Positions 7,899 through 16,246 of a stretch of 64,000 nt of DNA are shown piece by piece. This DNA comes from Clostridiales bacterium GWF2_38_85 (GTDB lineage Bacteria > Bacillota > Clostridia > Oscillospirales > CAG-382), in assembly GCA_001797275.1 (NCBI GenBank), contig MGOY01000031.1, positions 1-64,000 on the forward strand, read 5' to 3'. Position 1 is the first letter of the stretch. Each line of letters starts with the position of its first letter. The notes below the pieces were generated by a model. That model was given only the letters and a program-made list of their open reading frames with translations, did no database searches and had not been told where the DNA came from. The translations under genes were made by a program, and so were the position numbers.

Positions 7899-8405
7899 AT
7901 GAATATAAAAAGACATACCTATATTTCAAATGAAAAAATCGGTTTAGTTGAATATTTACCTGTTGATGATAAGGCTAATTATAATGATTGGATTGATGCA
8001 GAAACTCAAAACGGATATAATTATAACTTTAATCAGACCTATGATGAATTTCTATCTATCGAAGACAGACAATGCTTTATAGCATCAATTGAATTGAATA
8101 ATAAAGACATTATAGGTATGGTGAGTATATCTCCTGAAAATACAGTTCCCGATCTTGCAATCAGAATATATTATCCATATAGAAATCAGGGATATGGATC
8201 AACTGCATTTATGCTTGCAACTAAATATGCTCTTGATTTTTTAAACATTGACGAGATATATGCCGGTTGTTATGAGGATAATGAAGCAAGCAAAATAATG
8301 CTGCATAAGTGCGGATATAAGCCCCATCCTGAAGGGAATCAATTTGATAAACACTACTTAACGGGAATAGAAAGAATACAATTTGATTTTATATATAAAA
8401 AGTGA
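7899..8405 (+). CDS. GNAT-family N-acetyltransferase
   Basis: The start MNIKRHTYISNEK is chosen because AAGGGGG lies 8 nt upstream; the longer open frame from 7797 overlaps the IS end. The protein has 168 residues. The GNAT fold is visible from the acetyl-CoA loop (RIYYPYRNQGYGSTAF, a Q/R-x-x-G-x-G/A-type motif at about residues 92-107) and the following helix with NEASKIMLHKCGYKP, the usual end of the domain. The best match in type is the RimJ/RimL-like group that acetylates amines of proteins or small molecules. The substrate is unknown. Directly upstream of the beta-helix protein with which it overlaps in the leader (the ribosome binding site of the next gene lies in its stop region), so the two are likely co-transcribed. 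Confidence 0.8.
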   Translation: MNIKRHTYISNEKIGLVEYLPVDDKANYNDWIDAETQNGYNYNFNQTYDEFLSIEDRQCFIASIELNNKDIIGMVSISPENTVPDLAIRIYYPYRNQGYGSTAFMLATKYALDFLNIDEIYAGCYEDNEASKIMLHKCGYKPHPEGNQFDKHYLTGIERIQFDFIYKK

Positions 8406-8415
8406 GGTAACTACT

Positions 8416-9636
8416 ATGTCAACATTTAAATTATACGGCGACGGAATAAATGACGATTATCCGGCAATACAGGAGCTGCTTGACTCGGGTGCGAGCTTGG
8501 TTTATTTACCTATGCCTGAGGTCTGCTACAGTATAAGCAAAACCTTGCGTATCCATTCAAATCAGGAGTTTAGGCTTGACAGGTTTACGGTTATCAAGCT
8601 GATGGACGACAGCAACTGCCTGATGATGACCAATGCAAACCCAGAGGAATGGGACAGCAATATCTGTGTTTCGGGCGGAATATGGGATATGAACCACAAT
8701 AAACAGTGGCAGAATCCTTATCATTTCCCAAATCCGATAACAGGACTGACATCACCTCAGGTTAGAGAGCTGGCAAAGTATGATCCGACAAAGCGTTTGT
8801 TTCTTGACACATATTGTGGGCATTGCTTCCGTTTTAACAGTATTAGAAACTTCATCTTCAGAAATCTGACAATACGCAATCCTGTTGTTTACGGCGCACA
8901 ATTTGCGTTCATTAAACAGTTCACAGTTGAGGATATCATCTTTGATTATACCGAAGGAAGTCCGAAGCTCTGGAACCTTGACGGTGTACATTTCGAGGGC
9001 GGCTGCAAAAAGGGTGTCATCAGAAATCTGAAGGGAACCTGTCATGATGATTTAGTGGCTATTACCTCGGACGACGATGTCCATGGTCCGGTCGAAAACA
9101 TAACCGTCGACGGAATTTATTCCGACAACTGTCACAGTGCCGTCAGGATGCTGTCTGTCAAGACACCGATCAAAAACATACATATATCGAATATTTATGG
9201 CACATTTTATGTCTACTGTATCATATTCAGCAAATATTGGGGAACAGCAGAGGACAGAGGCTGCTTCGAGAACATTGTTATTGACAATGTTTATGCGTCA
9301 CTTTGTAAAGGAACGGTCGATGTCCCCGGAAATTACGAGCCGCTGATTGCAATCAAGAACGATCTCATTTTCAACAACCTGGTTATATCAAACCTATACC
9401 GCGATGAAACTGTCTGTGCTACTCCAACTATCGGAATCGGAGAAAACACATATATCAACGAACTGTCTATAAATCATTCACAGCAGCGGAATTTCACCGA
9501 TAAACCGATAACATATTTGCAAAACAATGGCAAGATAGATAACCTCAACCTTTGCAGGATTGACAGCGGCAGTGATGAGCTGATTGCAGGGAATGGAGAA
9601 GTTATATTGAAAAACGAGGGAAGACAAGAGGTATAA
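8416..9636 (+). CDS. Right-handed beta-helix protein, GH28/pectate-lyase-like
   Basis: About 406 residues, started at MSTFKLYGDGINDDYPAI with GAGG 8 nt upstream. The N-terminus (DGxxDDxxAIQELLDSG) is the classic opening of pectate-lyase-3/GH28-type beta-helix glycosidases. Repeated coils follow (FRFNSIRNFIFRNLTIRN, GVIRNLKGTCHDDLVAITSDD, VENITVDGIYSDNCHSAVRM, IKNIHISNIYG). HDDLVAITSDD resembles the catalytic D-D segment of this clan, and VHFEGGCKKGVIRN fits a coil turn. There is no signal peptide, so it may act on an imported oligosaccharide or lie in the cytoplasm. Substrate unknown; carbohydrate cleavage is inferred from family. Followed 3 nt later by the pentapeptide protein. Confidence 0.75.
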   Translation: MSTFKLYGDGINDDYPAIQELLDSGASLVYLPMPEVCYSISKTLRIHSNQEFRLDRFTVIKLMDDSNCLMMTNANPEEWDSNICVSGGIWDMNHNKQWQNPYHFPNPITGLTSPQVRELAKYDPTKRLFLDTYCGHCFRFNSIRNFIFRNLTIRNPVVYGAQFAFIKQFTVEDIIFDYTEGSPKLWNLDGVHFEGGCKKGVIRNLKGTCHDDLVAITSDDDVHGPVENITVDGIYSDNCHSAVRMLSVKTPIKNIHISNIYGTFYVYCIIFSKYWGTAEDRGCFENIVIDNVYASLCKGTVDVPGNYEPLIAIKNDLIFNNLVISNLYRDETVCATPTIGIGENTYINELSINHSQQRNFTDKPITYLQNNGKIDNLNLCRIDSGSDELIAGNGEVILKNEGRQEV

Positions 9637-9639
9637 AAA

Positions 9640-10254
9640 TTGATTTTTGAATCAAATAACTATACAAGCGAAAATTTTTCTGGAGTAAGCATAGAAGAGC
9701 CGGATTTGACAAGGAAAAAGTTTGTAAAATGTAATTTCGACGAATCAGACTTTTCCGATGTCGATACAGCTTACGGTTGTACCTTTGACAGCTGCAGCTT
9801 TAACAGTACAAAGCTGAACGGAGTAAAGTTTACTAATTGCGCTTTTCTGAGCTGCAAATTTAAATTTACCGATTTTTTTGCAACTGTTTTCGAGGACTGT
9901 AAAATGACAGGCTCGGATTTCAGAGAAACAGATTGCTCAATTATCGATATAATCGGCGGCGACTGGTCATATACAAATTTGCGTTTTTTGAAGTTTGAGA
10001 AGAAGGAATTCAATAATGTCCGGTTCTGGGGAGCTGATCTTACAGGGTGCCAGTTTGTTCAATGCAAGCTGAAGGAATGCGAGTTCAACCAGGCAATTGT
10101 ACAAAATACAAGCTTCTTAAAATCTGATATCAGAAGCTCGTCGATTTCCGAACTTGATATCTCATCAATTAACCTCAAACAGACTAAACTTGATTTAAAG
10201 CAATGTGTCATTATTGCAGAATATCTGACAAAGGGAATGTTTTCACCCGAATAA
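9640..10254 (+). CDS. Pentapeptide-repeat protein of the Qnr/MfpA type
   Basis: 204 residues from a TTG start 3 nt after the previous stop; GACAAGAGG lies just upstream. Nearly the whole chain is made of A(D/N)LxF-type pentapeptides (CNFDESDFSDVDTAYGCTF, CAFLSCKFKFTDFFATVF, VRFWGADLTGCQFVQCKL), interrupted near residue 105 by IIGGDWSYTNLRFLKF, and ends in an amphipathic helix (KLDLKQCVIIAEYLTKG). Repeat region, a central break and a C-terminal helix for dimerisation are the layout of Qnr and MfpA, DNA-mimicking proteins that protect gyrase from quinolones or toxins. Whether this one protects gyrase is inferred, not shown. Translational coupling to the glycosidase-like gene is likely. Confidence 0.75.
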   Translation: MIFESNNYTSENFSGVSIEEPDLTRKKFVKCNFDESDFSDVDTAYGCTFDSCSFNSTKLNGVKFTNCAFLSCKFKFTDFFATVFEDCKMTGSDFRETDCSIIDIIGGDWSYTNLRFLKFEKKEFNNVRFWGADLTGCQFVQCKLKECEFNQAIVQNTSFLKSDIRSSSISELDISSINLKQTKLDLKQCVIIAEYLTKGMFSPE

Positions 10255-10310
10255 AACAATAAAAATGAGTTGCGGTTGTATTCCTTACAATATACATATA
10301 TAAATACTGC

Positions 10311-10339
10311 TTGACAAAAATTTACGATAATGATATAAT
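10311..10339 (+). promoter_or_regulatory. Sigma-A promoter of the type IV pilus operon
   Basis: TTGACA at 10311-10316 and TATAAT at 10334-10339, a 17-bp spacer, both perfect consensus. A stem-loop TTTTCGAC...GTCGAAAA at about 10374-10397 lies in the leader. I see no c-di-GMP riboswitch sequence. Confidence 0.9.
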
Positions 10340-10448
10340 ATATTCAAACAATAGAAATGTCAAGATTCGGCATATTTTCGACTGGGTTGTCGAAAAAGGT
10401 TTGATATTTTTAGGCATTTATTAAATTTATAAGGAAGGGATTTATACG

Positions 10449-10841
10449 ATGAAGAAATTACTTGCGCTCAGAAAATCCAAAAAAGGTTTCACTCTTGTTG
10501 AAATCATAGTTGTTATCGCAATCATCGCTATTCTCGCAGCTATCACAATTCCTACTATGGCAGGCTTTATTTCAAAAGCAAACGAAGCTCAAGCACTTAC
10601 CGATGCAAGAGCAGTCTATGTTGCTGCACAAGCAGAAGCAATGTCAAGCGATACTGATTTTGCGGGAACAATCGATGCAGCCGATGCAACCGCTATTAAT
10701 GTTTGGATTGGTGAAACATTAGTTACTGCAACTAACACAACGGTAACAACTGTTGATGGTAAAGTTACAGCATTAACCTTTACAGATGGCACATACACAG
10801 CAACATATGCAGATGGTGAATTCACAACAAGTAAAAACTAA
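10449..10841 (+). CDS. pilA: Type IV major pilin (prepilin)
   Basis: 130 residues. The leader KKLLALRKSKKG is followed by the prepilin peptidase site G/FTLVEIIVVIAIIAIL: cleavage after Gly and N-methylation of Phe+1, with the invariant Glu+5 present. The hydrophobic helix continues to about residue 45 and the rest is a short Ala/Thr-rich globular head (TTVTTVDGKVTALTF). First gene of the operon behind a consensus promoter and followed by its own terminator, so it can be made in excess of the assembly machinery, as expected for a major pilin. AAGGAAGGG serves as ribosome binding site 10 nt upstream. Confidence 0.95.
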   Translation: MKKLLALRKSKKGFTLVEIIVVIAIIAILAAITIPTMAGFISKANEAQALTDARAVYVAAQAEAMSSDTDFAGTIDAADATAINVWIGETLVTATNTTVTTVDGKVTALTFTDGTYTATYADGEFTTSKN

Positions 10842-10858
10842 TTAATCTTAAGCTTTAT

Positions 10859-10889
10859 CCTATTGCCCTCAAAAATGGGGGCAATAGGG
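10859..10889 (+). terminator. Terminator or attenuator between pilin and assembly genes
   Basis: CCTATTGCCC and GGGCAATAGG form a 10-bp perfect GC-containing stem, followed by TAACTCTATTTT. Leaky read-through would give low expression of the downstream machinery. Confidence 0.75.
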
Positions 10890-10925
10890 TAACTCTATTT
10901 TGAATGATCAGAACAGAATGGAACA

Positions 10926-11705
10926 ATGAAGATGCTTTATTTGGTTTATTTTCTGCTCTATTTTTTTATATTCATGGCTGGAAGCTGTATCGGCAGCTTT
11001 CTTAATGTATTGATTTACAGAATCCCCAATAAGATCCCGTTTTGGAAGGGACGCTCTTTTTGCACATCATGTAAAACAACAATAAAACCGTATGATATGA
11101 TACCGATTTTCAGTTACCATATCCTGCATGGCAAATGCAGGCATTGTAATAAAGGTATTTCCAAAAGCTATCCGCTTGTTGAGGCAATCACAGGTCTGAT
11201 AGCATTACTTATTTACAGGAGTTTTGATTATTCTGTTTTATCCTTAATATATTTTACTTTTTCATCAATTCTGGTTGCCGTTGCCTTTATTGATATTGAT
11301 ACAATGACAATACCAAACGGACTTATAATTGTATTGCTTGTGCCGACTTTGGCTTCACTGCTTTTTGCACAGCAGCCGGATATCATTTCCCGTATTATAG
11401 GATTTTTTATAATCAGTCTCCCGATGTTCCTGATAACCTTCGCAATCCCCGACTGCTTCGGTGGCGGTGATATCAAGCTGATTGCTGTTTGCGGGTTCAT
11501 GCTCGGCTGGCATAATACGCTGGTTGCATTGTTTATAGGACTGATTTTCGGAGGAATCCACGGAATAATATTATTAACTAAAGACAAAAATAACCGTAAA
11601 AAACACATTGCATTCGGACAATATCTTTGTGTCGGAGTATTTACTGCTCTGCTTTACGGTGATAACATAATTAAATTTTATCTTGGTTTATTTGGTTTGA
11701 ATTAG
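10926..11705 (+). CDS. pilD: Prepilin peptidase / N-methyltransferase (A24 family)
   Basis: 259-residue multi-spanning membrane enzyme that cleaves prepilins after the leader Gly and methylates the new N-terminus. The N-terminal domain shows GSCIGSFLNVLIYRIP and two zinc Cys pairs (CTSC and CRHC). The peptidase part carries both aspartates: VAFIDIDTMTIPNG and FGGGDIKLIAVCG. About eight hydrophobic segments are visible. Length is typical for bifunctional enzymes. It sits directly after the pilin terminator and before pilC, in the pilus operon; its ribosome binding site is weak, which fits low dosage. Confidence 0.95.
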   Translation: MKMLYLVYFLLYFFIFMAGSCIGSFLNVLIYRIPNKIPFWKGRSFCTSCKTTIKPYDMIPIFSYHILHGKCRHCNKGISKSYPLVEAITGLIALLIYRSFDYSVLSLIYFTFSSILVAVAFIDIDTMTIPNGLIIVLLVPTLASLLFAQQPDIISRIIGFFIISLPMFLITFAIPDCFGGGDIKLIAVCGFMLGWHNTLVALFIGLIFGGIHGIILLTKDKNNRKKHIAFGQYLCVGVFTALLYGDNIIKFYLGLFGLN

Positions 11706-11717
11706 AGAGGTGACAAT

Positions 11718-12899
11718 ATGCCGGCATATAAATACACTGCAAAAGATATATCTGGGAAGACAATTCATGGCACAGCAAAAGCAGAAAGCAATTCTGCGCT
11801 GATGACCACGTTGTCTGATAACCAACTCTTTTTAGTTAAAGCAACGGAATTGAGTACCGAATCAAATAAAAGCAAGCTCACTTCCAATGAGCTTGCCGAA
11901 TTTTCAAAAGAAATCGGAACCATGCTTTCAGTCGGAGTTTCGCTTGTTCGCGCAATAAATATTATAATGAACAGAGATAACACTCCAAAGTTGAAGAAAG
12001 TATATATTGATTTATATCAGGCATTGAAAAAGGGAAATGCCTTTTCCGATGCACTAAGGCTACAAGGCAGCACCTTTTCTGAACTTTTTATCAACATGAT
12101 TATAGCCGGAGAAGCAAGCGGTCAGCTTGATAAAACTATATTAAAAATGTCAACTTATTATGAGAAGGAAAGCCGTTTGAATTCTAAGCTAAAAAATGCA
12201 ATGACCTATCCGATAATATTGTTTATAATAACAGTATTAATTGTAATTATAATTTTTACGTTTGTTATGCCGAATTTTCTGAGTACCTTTGAAAATATGG
12301 AGCTTCCGCTACCGACAAAAATCGTACTTGCGATCAGCGATGTTATGACTAATTATTGGTATGTAATTTTAAGCGTAGTATTGCTGATAGTTGTTGTATT
12401 CGCATTTTTAATGCAACGCGAGGAATTCCGGATATTTATTGATAAACGCAAGCTAAGAGTCCCAAAGATAAAGAAATTTCTAAAAATTATATATACAGCG
12501 CGTTTTGCAAGAACAATCAGCGCATTATACTCAAGCGGTCTGTCTTTGGTTAGCTCGGTACAAACAGGGCAGGCAATAATCGGGAATAGATATATCTCTG
12601 CACAATTCGACAATGTATTATATCAAGTAAAAGTCGGCATCTCGCTTTCCAAAGCGATAACTAAAATTGATGGCTTTGACACTAAACTGGCGTCGGTTAT
12701 TCAAATAGGTGAAGAAACAGGAAAGCTTGCCGATATGCTTACATCTATTGCAGATTCATATGATTACGAATCTGAGATAGCCGCTCAGAGAATGATTGTA
12801 ATTCTCGAGCCTGTAATGCTGATATTTATGGCACTTGTCATTGGCAGCGTCATGCTGTCGGTACTTATGCCGATTTTACAGATGTATCAGGGTATTTGA
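11718..12899 (+). CDS. pilC: Type IV pilus inner-membrane platform protein PilC
   Basis: 393 residues of the GspF/PilC family. The N-terminal YKYTAKDISGKTIHG is the standard opening, followed by two repeated GspF domains (about 65-190 and 265-390: ELAEFSKEIGTMLSVGVSLV and RFARTISALYSSGLSLVSSV), each with conserved IIAGEASGQL / VIQIGEETGKL. Three transmembrane helices follow the usual pattern (near 170, 215 and 370). The protein is the membrane platform turned by PilB. GAGAGGTG lies 8 nt before ATG; the gene follows pilD by 12 nt. Confidence 0.95.
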   Translation: MPAYKYTAKDISGKTIHGTAKAESNSALMTTLSDNQLFLVKATELSTESNKSKLTSNELAEFSKEIGTMLSVGVSLVRAINIIMNRDNTPKLKKVYIDLYQALKKGNAFSDALRLQGSTFSELFINMIIAGEASGQLDKTILKMSTYYEKESRLNSKLKNAMTYPIILFIITVLIVIIIFTFVMPNFLSTFENMELPLPTKIVLAISDVMTNYWYVILSVVLLIVVVFAFLMQREEFRIFIDKRKLRVPKIKKFLKIIYTARFARTISALYSSGLSLVSSVQTGQAIIGNRYISAQFDNVLYQVKVGISLSKAITKIDGFDTKLASVIQIGEETGKLADMLTSIADSYDYESEIAAQRMIVILEPVMLIFMALVIGSVMLSVLMPILQMYQGI

Positions 12900-12946
12900 T
12901 AATTAAAGAGCAAAAGATAGAATTATGATAAGGGATGGTTATATTA

Positions 12947-13849
12947 ATGACTACATCGGTTTATCTGTCAAATGAGAATCTGGTTGTTGTATCGGGAAAA
13001 GAAACAAAAGCCGGAGTTAGTGTTAATTCTTTTGTTACAATTCCTCTGTTTGAAGGCGCAGTAATAAATGGGATGATAATTAATGACGACATAATACGAT
13101 CCAATTTAAAAAGATTGTGTTATAAAGGAGTAATTCCGAAAAAAGATATAAAGCTGGTATTTGACAGAAGCACTATTCTAATAAAATTCATAAGAATTCC
13201 AAAGTTAAAAAGTCAAAACATTCTTGAACTTGTCAAAAACACTTTTGTCGGTGCTGCGGAAGCAAGAGAAGAGCTGGTTTATGATTATTCAATAATAAAA
13301 GAAGAAAACAATAAAGACGGTTCAAATTTGATTCTTGCAACAGCTGTTGAAAAAAGTTTGATTGAAGAATATGTCGAATTATTCACAAGCTGCGGCATAA
13401 AGCTCAGCAGTATTGATATTGCAATTAATTCAATATTAAAATTTCAGAGACATTGTCCCAACTTCAAAAATAGCACTTTTATTATATCATTTGTCGATGC
13501 CGATAATGTGTTTTCATTACTTTTTGTAGATGGAAAATACAGCTTTTCCAATAGATTCCGGCTAATTTCTGAAAGAGGAACAACTGTTTCAACATCTGAA
13601 TACCAAGGATTCTTATCGACAATTATACAATTCAATAAAGCACAAAAGGGAAATAACGAGATTGAATATGCATTGTTTTGCGGACTTAAGGAGAACGAAA
13701 GTTTACTTTGCGATGAGCTGTCGTCGTCTCTTGGTTTGAGGGTAGAACAGCTGACAAACTGCCCATCAATAAACATTGATACAAAGCTAAAAAACAGAGA
13801 GCCTGAAATTATGAAAAATCTTTTTGCTGTGGCAAATCTTATAAAATAA
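12947..13849 (+). CDS. pilM: Type IV pilus assembly protein PilM
   Basis: 301 residues from ATG 12947, placed 9 nt after AAGGG; an ATG at 12935 overlaps the ribosome binding site. The fold is actin-like: a first beta element (TTSVYLSNENLVVVSG), a characteristic KDIKLVFDRSTILIKFIRIP segment, and SSIDIAINSILKFQRHC, the common PilM signature between the two lobes. It is a cytoplasmic protein that binds the N-terminal tail of PilN and links the motor to the membrane complex. Divergent from Gram-negative PilM but in canonical order M-N-O. Confidence 0.85.
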   Translation: MTTSVYLSNENLVVVSGKETKAGVSVNSFVTIPLFEGAVINGMIINDDIIRSNLKRLCYKGVIPKKDIKLVFDRSTILIKFIRIPKLKSQNILELVKNTFVGAAEAREELVYDYSIIKEENNKDGSNLILATAVEKSLIEEYVELFTSCGIKLSSIDIAINSILKFQRHCPNFKNSTFIISFVDADNVFSLLFVDGKYSFSNRFRLISERGTTVSTSEYQGFLSTIIQFNKAQKGNNEIEYALFCGLKENESLLCDELSSSLGLRVEQLTNCPSINIDTKLKNREPEIMKNLFAVANLIK

Positions 13850-13885
13850 TAAGAAAAGTTTCAGTAAGAAAGGAACATCAGAACT

Positions 13886-14476
13886 ATGTCATCACTGCAG
13901 AGAAAAAAAAGAATAAACTATATTAATGCTCTGAAAATATCAGACCAAAAAAATCAAATTGATAAAACTACCTTTGGAGTTGCTTTTTCACTTGTCTTTT
14001 TTATTGTGGCTTTGGCATCGGTTTATTTATTTTTTGTATATCAGACTACTAGGCTGGAAACCGAATTGAAGGGTATTAAACAATATACAGAGAATGAATC
14101 AAATAAAGCGCTTTATGATGATGCATTAAAAAACGAGAATGTTGTTATTGTCGATTTGATGATGAGGAAAAATATTCTTACTGCTAAGTTGGATGAATTA
14201 AACAGCGTACCTATTCTGACAAAAACAGATTTTGAAAAGATATTGGCCTGCTCCGGAGATAAAATTGTAATTTACAGTTATAATTATATCAACAATGCAT
14301 CTTTGCTGACCTTCGAAGCAGCAGCAACAGAAACCGCTGATATCCCGGAATATATCAGCAGGCTGGAAGCAACAGGCTTGTTTGGCAATATTGAGTACAA
14401 CGGATATAATTTGTCGGATACGGAATTTTACTTTACGGTTGATTGCTATCTGAAGGTGGTGAGTACTGATGAATAA
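13886..14476 (+). CDS. pilN: Type IV pilus assembly protein PilN
   Basis: 196 residues: a short cytoplasmic tail (MSSLQRKKRINYINALKIS) containing the INxL-like PilM-binding stretch, one transmembrane helix at about residues 32-52, a coiled coil (TRLETELKGIKQYTENES), then a small ferredoxin-like domain. This is the layout of PilN. It overlaps the start of pilO by 8 nt, so the two are translationally coupled. Sequence conservation is low, and the call leans on topology and gene order. Confidence 0.85.
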   Translation: MSSLQRKKRINYINALKISDQKNQIDKTTFGVAFSLVFFIVALASVYLFFVYQTTRLETELKGIKQYTENESNKALYDDALKNENVVIVDLMMRKNILTAKLDELNSVPILTKTDFEKILACSGDKIVIYSYNYINNASLLTFEAAATETADIPEYISRLEATGLFGNIEYNGYNLSDTEFYFTVDCYLKVVSTDE

Positions 14477-15026
14477 GCTTACCAAAAGAGAAAAAATTCT
14501 GCTTTATATTTTAGCTTTTGTTATTATTTTTGCAATAGGCTTTTATTTGTTTATATTGCCTGCAGTCGAGCATCAGACCGATATAAAAACTGAGCTTGAA
14601 TCAGCTCGCTTTTACAAACTCGAAATGAGTACTAAGATTGAAGTTAATAAAGAATTAATCAATCGTATCGAAAAAACCAAAAATGAAATTGACGATCTCT
14701 CATCCGAGTTATATCAATATATATCCAACGCGGAGATAGACAGCATTATAACAAACATCCTTTATGAAAATAATATGCAGCCAAACAGTCTTATAATAAC
14801 TGTACCCAAAACAGCCGAAGATGACAATGGCTATATCCAAACAAGATATGTCAGCGTTCAAATTAGCGGTAATTTGAATGATTTGCTAAATATATTCGAT
14901 TACATAAGCAGCCAAAAAACAATCCGCATTGCTGCTTTCAGTATGGATTCAACAGAGGGGGAGCCAATAAGCATATCTCTGGATTTTGAGGTGTTTATGT
15001 ATGCGGGAAATGAATTGCAGAAATAA
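14469..15026 (+). CDS. pilO: Type IV pilus assembly protein PilO
   Basis: 185 residues: basic N-terminus (MNKLTKREKILLYIL), one transmembrane helix to about residue 30, a heptad-rich coiled coil (TELESARFYKLEMSTKIEVN, LINRIEKTKNEIDDLSSEL) and an alpha/beta domain ending in ISGNLNDLLNIFDYISSQ, the part that resembles PilO. PilN and PilO form heterodimers that align the machinery with the envelope. Its end overlaps the next gene by 26 nt. Confidence 0.85.
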   Translation: MNKLTKREKILLYILAFVIIFAIGFYLFILPAVEHQTDIKTELESARFYKLEMSTKIEVNKELINRIEKTKNEIDDLSSELYQYISNAEIDSIITNILYENNMQPNSLIITVPKTAEDDNGYIQTRYVSVQISGNLNDLLNIFDYISSQKTIRIAAFSMDSTEGEPISISLDFEVFMYAGNELQK

Positions 15027-15885
15027 TAAAGGCTCGACAATGGTATGGGCGATAGTAGTTATCTTTGTGCTTGTCATAATTATAGGCTCAACACTGACTG
15101 CGGCTTCTGCTTATTATAACCGCAGCCTGAATAATAATTATGAAAAGCAGGCTTATTTTACCTCGCGTTCAGTTGTAGATGCATTGTCAAGTGAAATTAA
15201 AAGCGGCACAACAAATGGAAACGCAATACTCTCAAAGCTGATTACTATAGGAGATTCAATCAGCATTGACAATATCAGCTTCATCGGAGATTCTGCTAAA
15301 AAAGGGTCAACCATTGCAACTGTTGAACTGGAGAGCGAAGAGACAATTAAAATAACAGCAACAACAACAATAAATAAAAAAGCCGAAACTGTAACCTTGA
15401 AATTGAGTAAGGGACCTGACCAAACATATCCGATATCTGAGGATTTTCCAGGATTGACGATACCAGATGATGCAATAGTTGTTACAATCTCTTATCCTAT
15501 AGATGGTTATGGAACTTATGATTTATATGCAAAAGAAGGCTCAGCGATTTTATATTTAAATAATGCTGATTATTATGGCAATATTTTTGCTGAAACTAAA
15601 ACGGTAATAAATATTGAAAATGGTTCGAAATTTCATGGCAGCATATATGCTCAAAGCGGAACCGAATTCAAATTCAGCAAATTACACAACAAATTCGTAG
15701 GATTGATATATGTCAAAGACGGTGCCGTACTGAAAGTTAATGGGAAAGATTATACAATCATAAAAAACAAAACTTCGATTAAAGTTACACCATCCGGCAT
15801 GAATACCAAATTCAAGTCGCTGCTCCGAATTTACATCGGAACTGTAACGGGTGAAGAAAGCTGGGGAGATACAGTTTATGAATAA
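15001..15885 (+). CDS. PilX-like membrane protein of the pilus operon with a repetitive beta domain
   Basis: 294 residues from ATG 15001, 9 nt after GAGG. The N-terminus (CRNNKGSTMVWAIVVIFVLVI) has Lys-Gly then a hydrophobic helix without the Glu+5 of ordinary prepilins, as in PilX-like minor pilins. Residues ~35-150 form a head, and the C-terminal half is built of short beta strands (SAILYLNNADYYGNIFAETK, INIENGSKFHGSIYAQSG, GLIYVKDGAVLKVNG), like a small solenoid or bactofilin-like fold. It overlaps pilO and the next gene, so it belongs to the operon. I infer a priming or tip component of the pilus; the beta part could bind a surface ligand. Confidence 0.7.
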   Translation: MREMNCRNNKGSTMVWAIVVIFVLVIIIGSTLTAASAYYNRSLNNNYEKQAYFTSRSVVDALSSEIKSGTTNGNAILSKLITIGDSISIDNISFIGDSAKKGSTIATVELESEETIKITATTTINKKAETVTLKLSKGPDQTYPISEDFPGLTIPDDAIVVTISYPIDGYGTYDLYAKEGSAILYLNNADYYGNIFAETKTVINIENGSKFHGSIYAQSGTEFKFSKLHNKFVGLIYVKDGAVLKVNGKDYTIIKNKTSIKVTPSGMNTKFKSLLRIYIGTVTGEESWGDTVYE

Positions 15886-16225
15886 AAAAATTCTTTCAAA
15901 TAAAAATGGTTCTTCACTTCTTGAAGTACTGATTGGCGGAACCCTAATTGCTATCGCTTCTGTTATGATGGTTACAAGTTTTATGACCGCCTTAAATCTA
16001 ATCAGGCAAAGTTTATATATTAAAGATCAGGGGCTAATTGCATCATCTGTTATTGAAGGTGCAATTATAGCTGATTCCGGAGTTAAAACGAATATAAATC
16101 CAGATGGGAATATGATTTTTGAGATTGATTCGGTGAAATATGAGATCAGCGGAAGCTTCACTTCGGCTTATGATACAACAGGCAAGGTAGGATTTGTTAT
16201 ATTTGAAGCCGATTCGCAACAATAA
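15878..16225 (+). CDS. Minor prepilin (PilV/GspI type)
   Basis: 115 residues; ATG 15878 overlaps the previous stop by 8 nt and has GGGAG 9 nt upstream. The leader NKKILSNKNG is followed by SSLLEVLIGGTLIAIASVMM: cleavage after Gly, Glu+5 present. A short head follows. Minor pilins of this type form the initiating tip complex. The next gene starts 21 nt downstream. Confidence 0.85.
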   Translation: MNKKILSNKNGSSLLEVLIGGTLIAIASVMMVTSFMTALNLIRQSLYIKDQGLIASSVIEGAIIADSGVKTNINPDGNMIFEIDSVKYEISGSFTSAYDTTGKVGFVIFEADSQQ

Positions 16226-16246
16226 AATCAGGGAGAGTGCTGTTTT

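Noticed and set aside
10340-10448. c-di-GMP riboswitch before the pilin gene
   Set aside because: Pilus operons in Clostridia can have one, but none of the conserved class I or II sequence blocks is present; only a simple stem-loop is seen.
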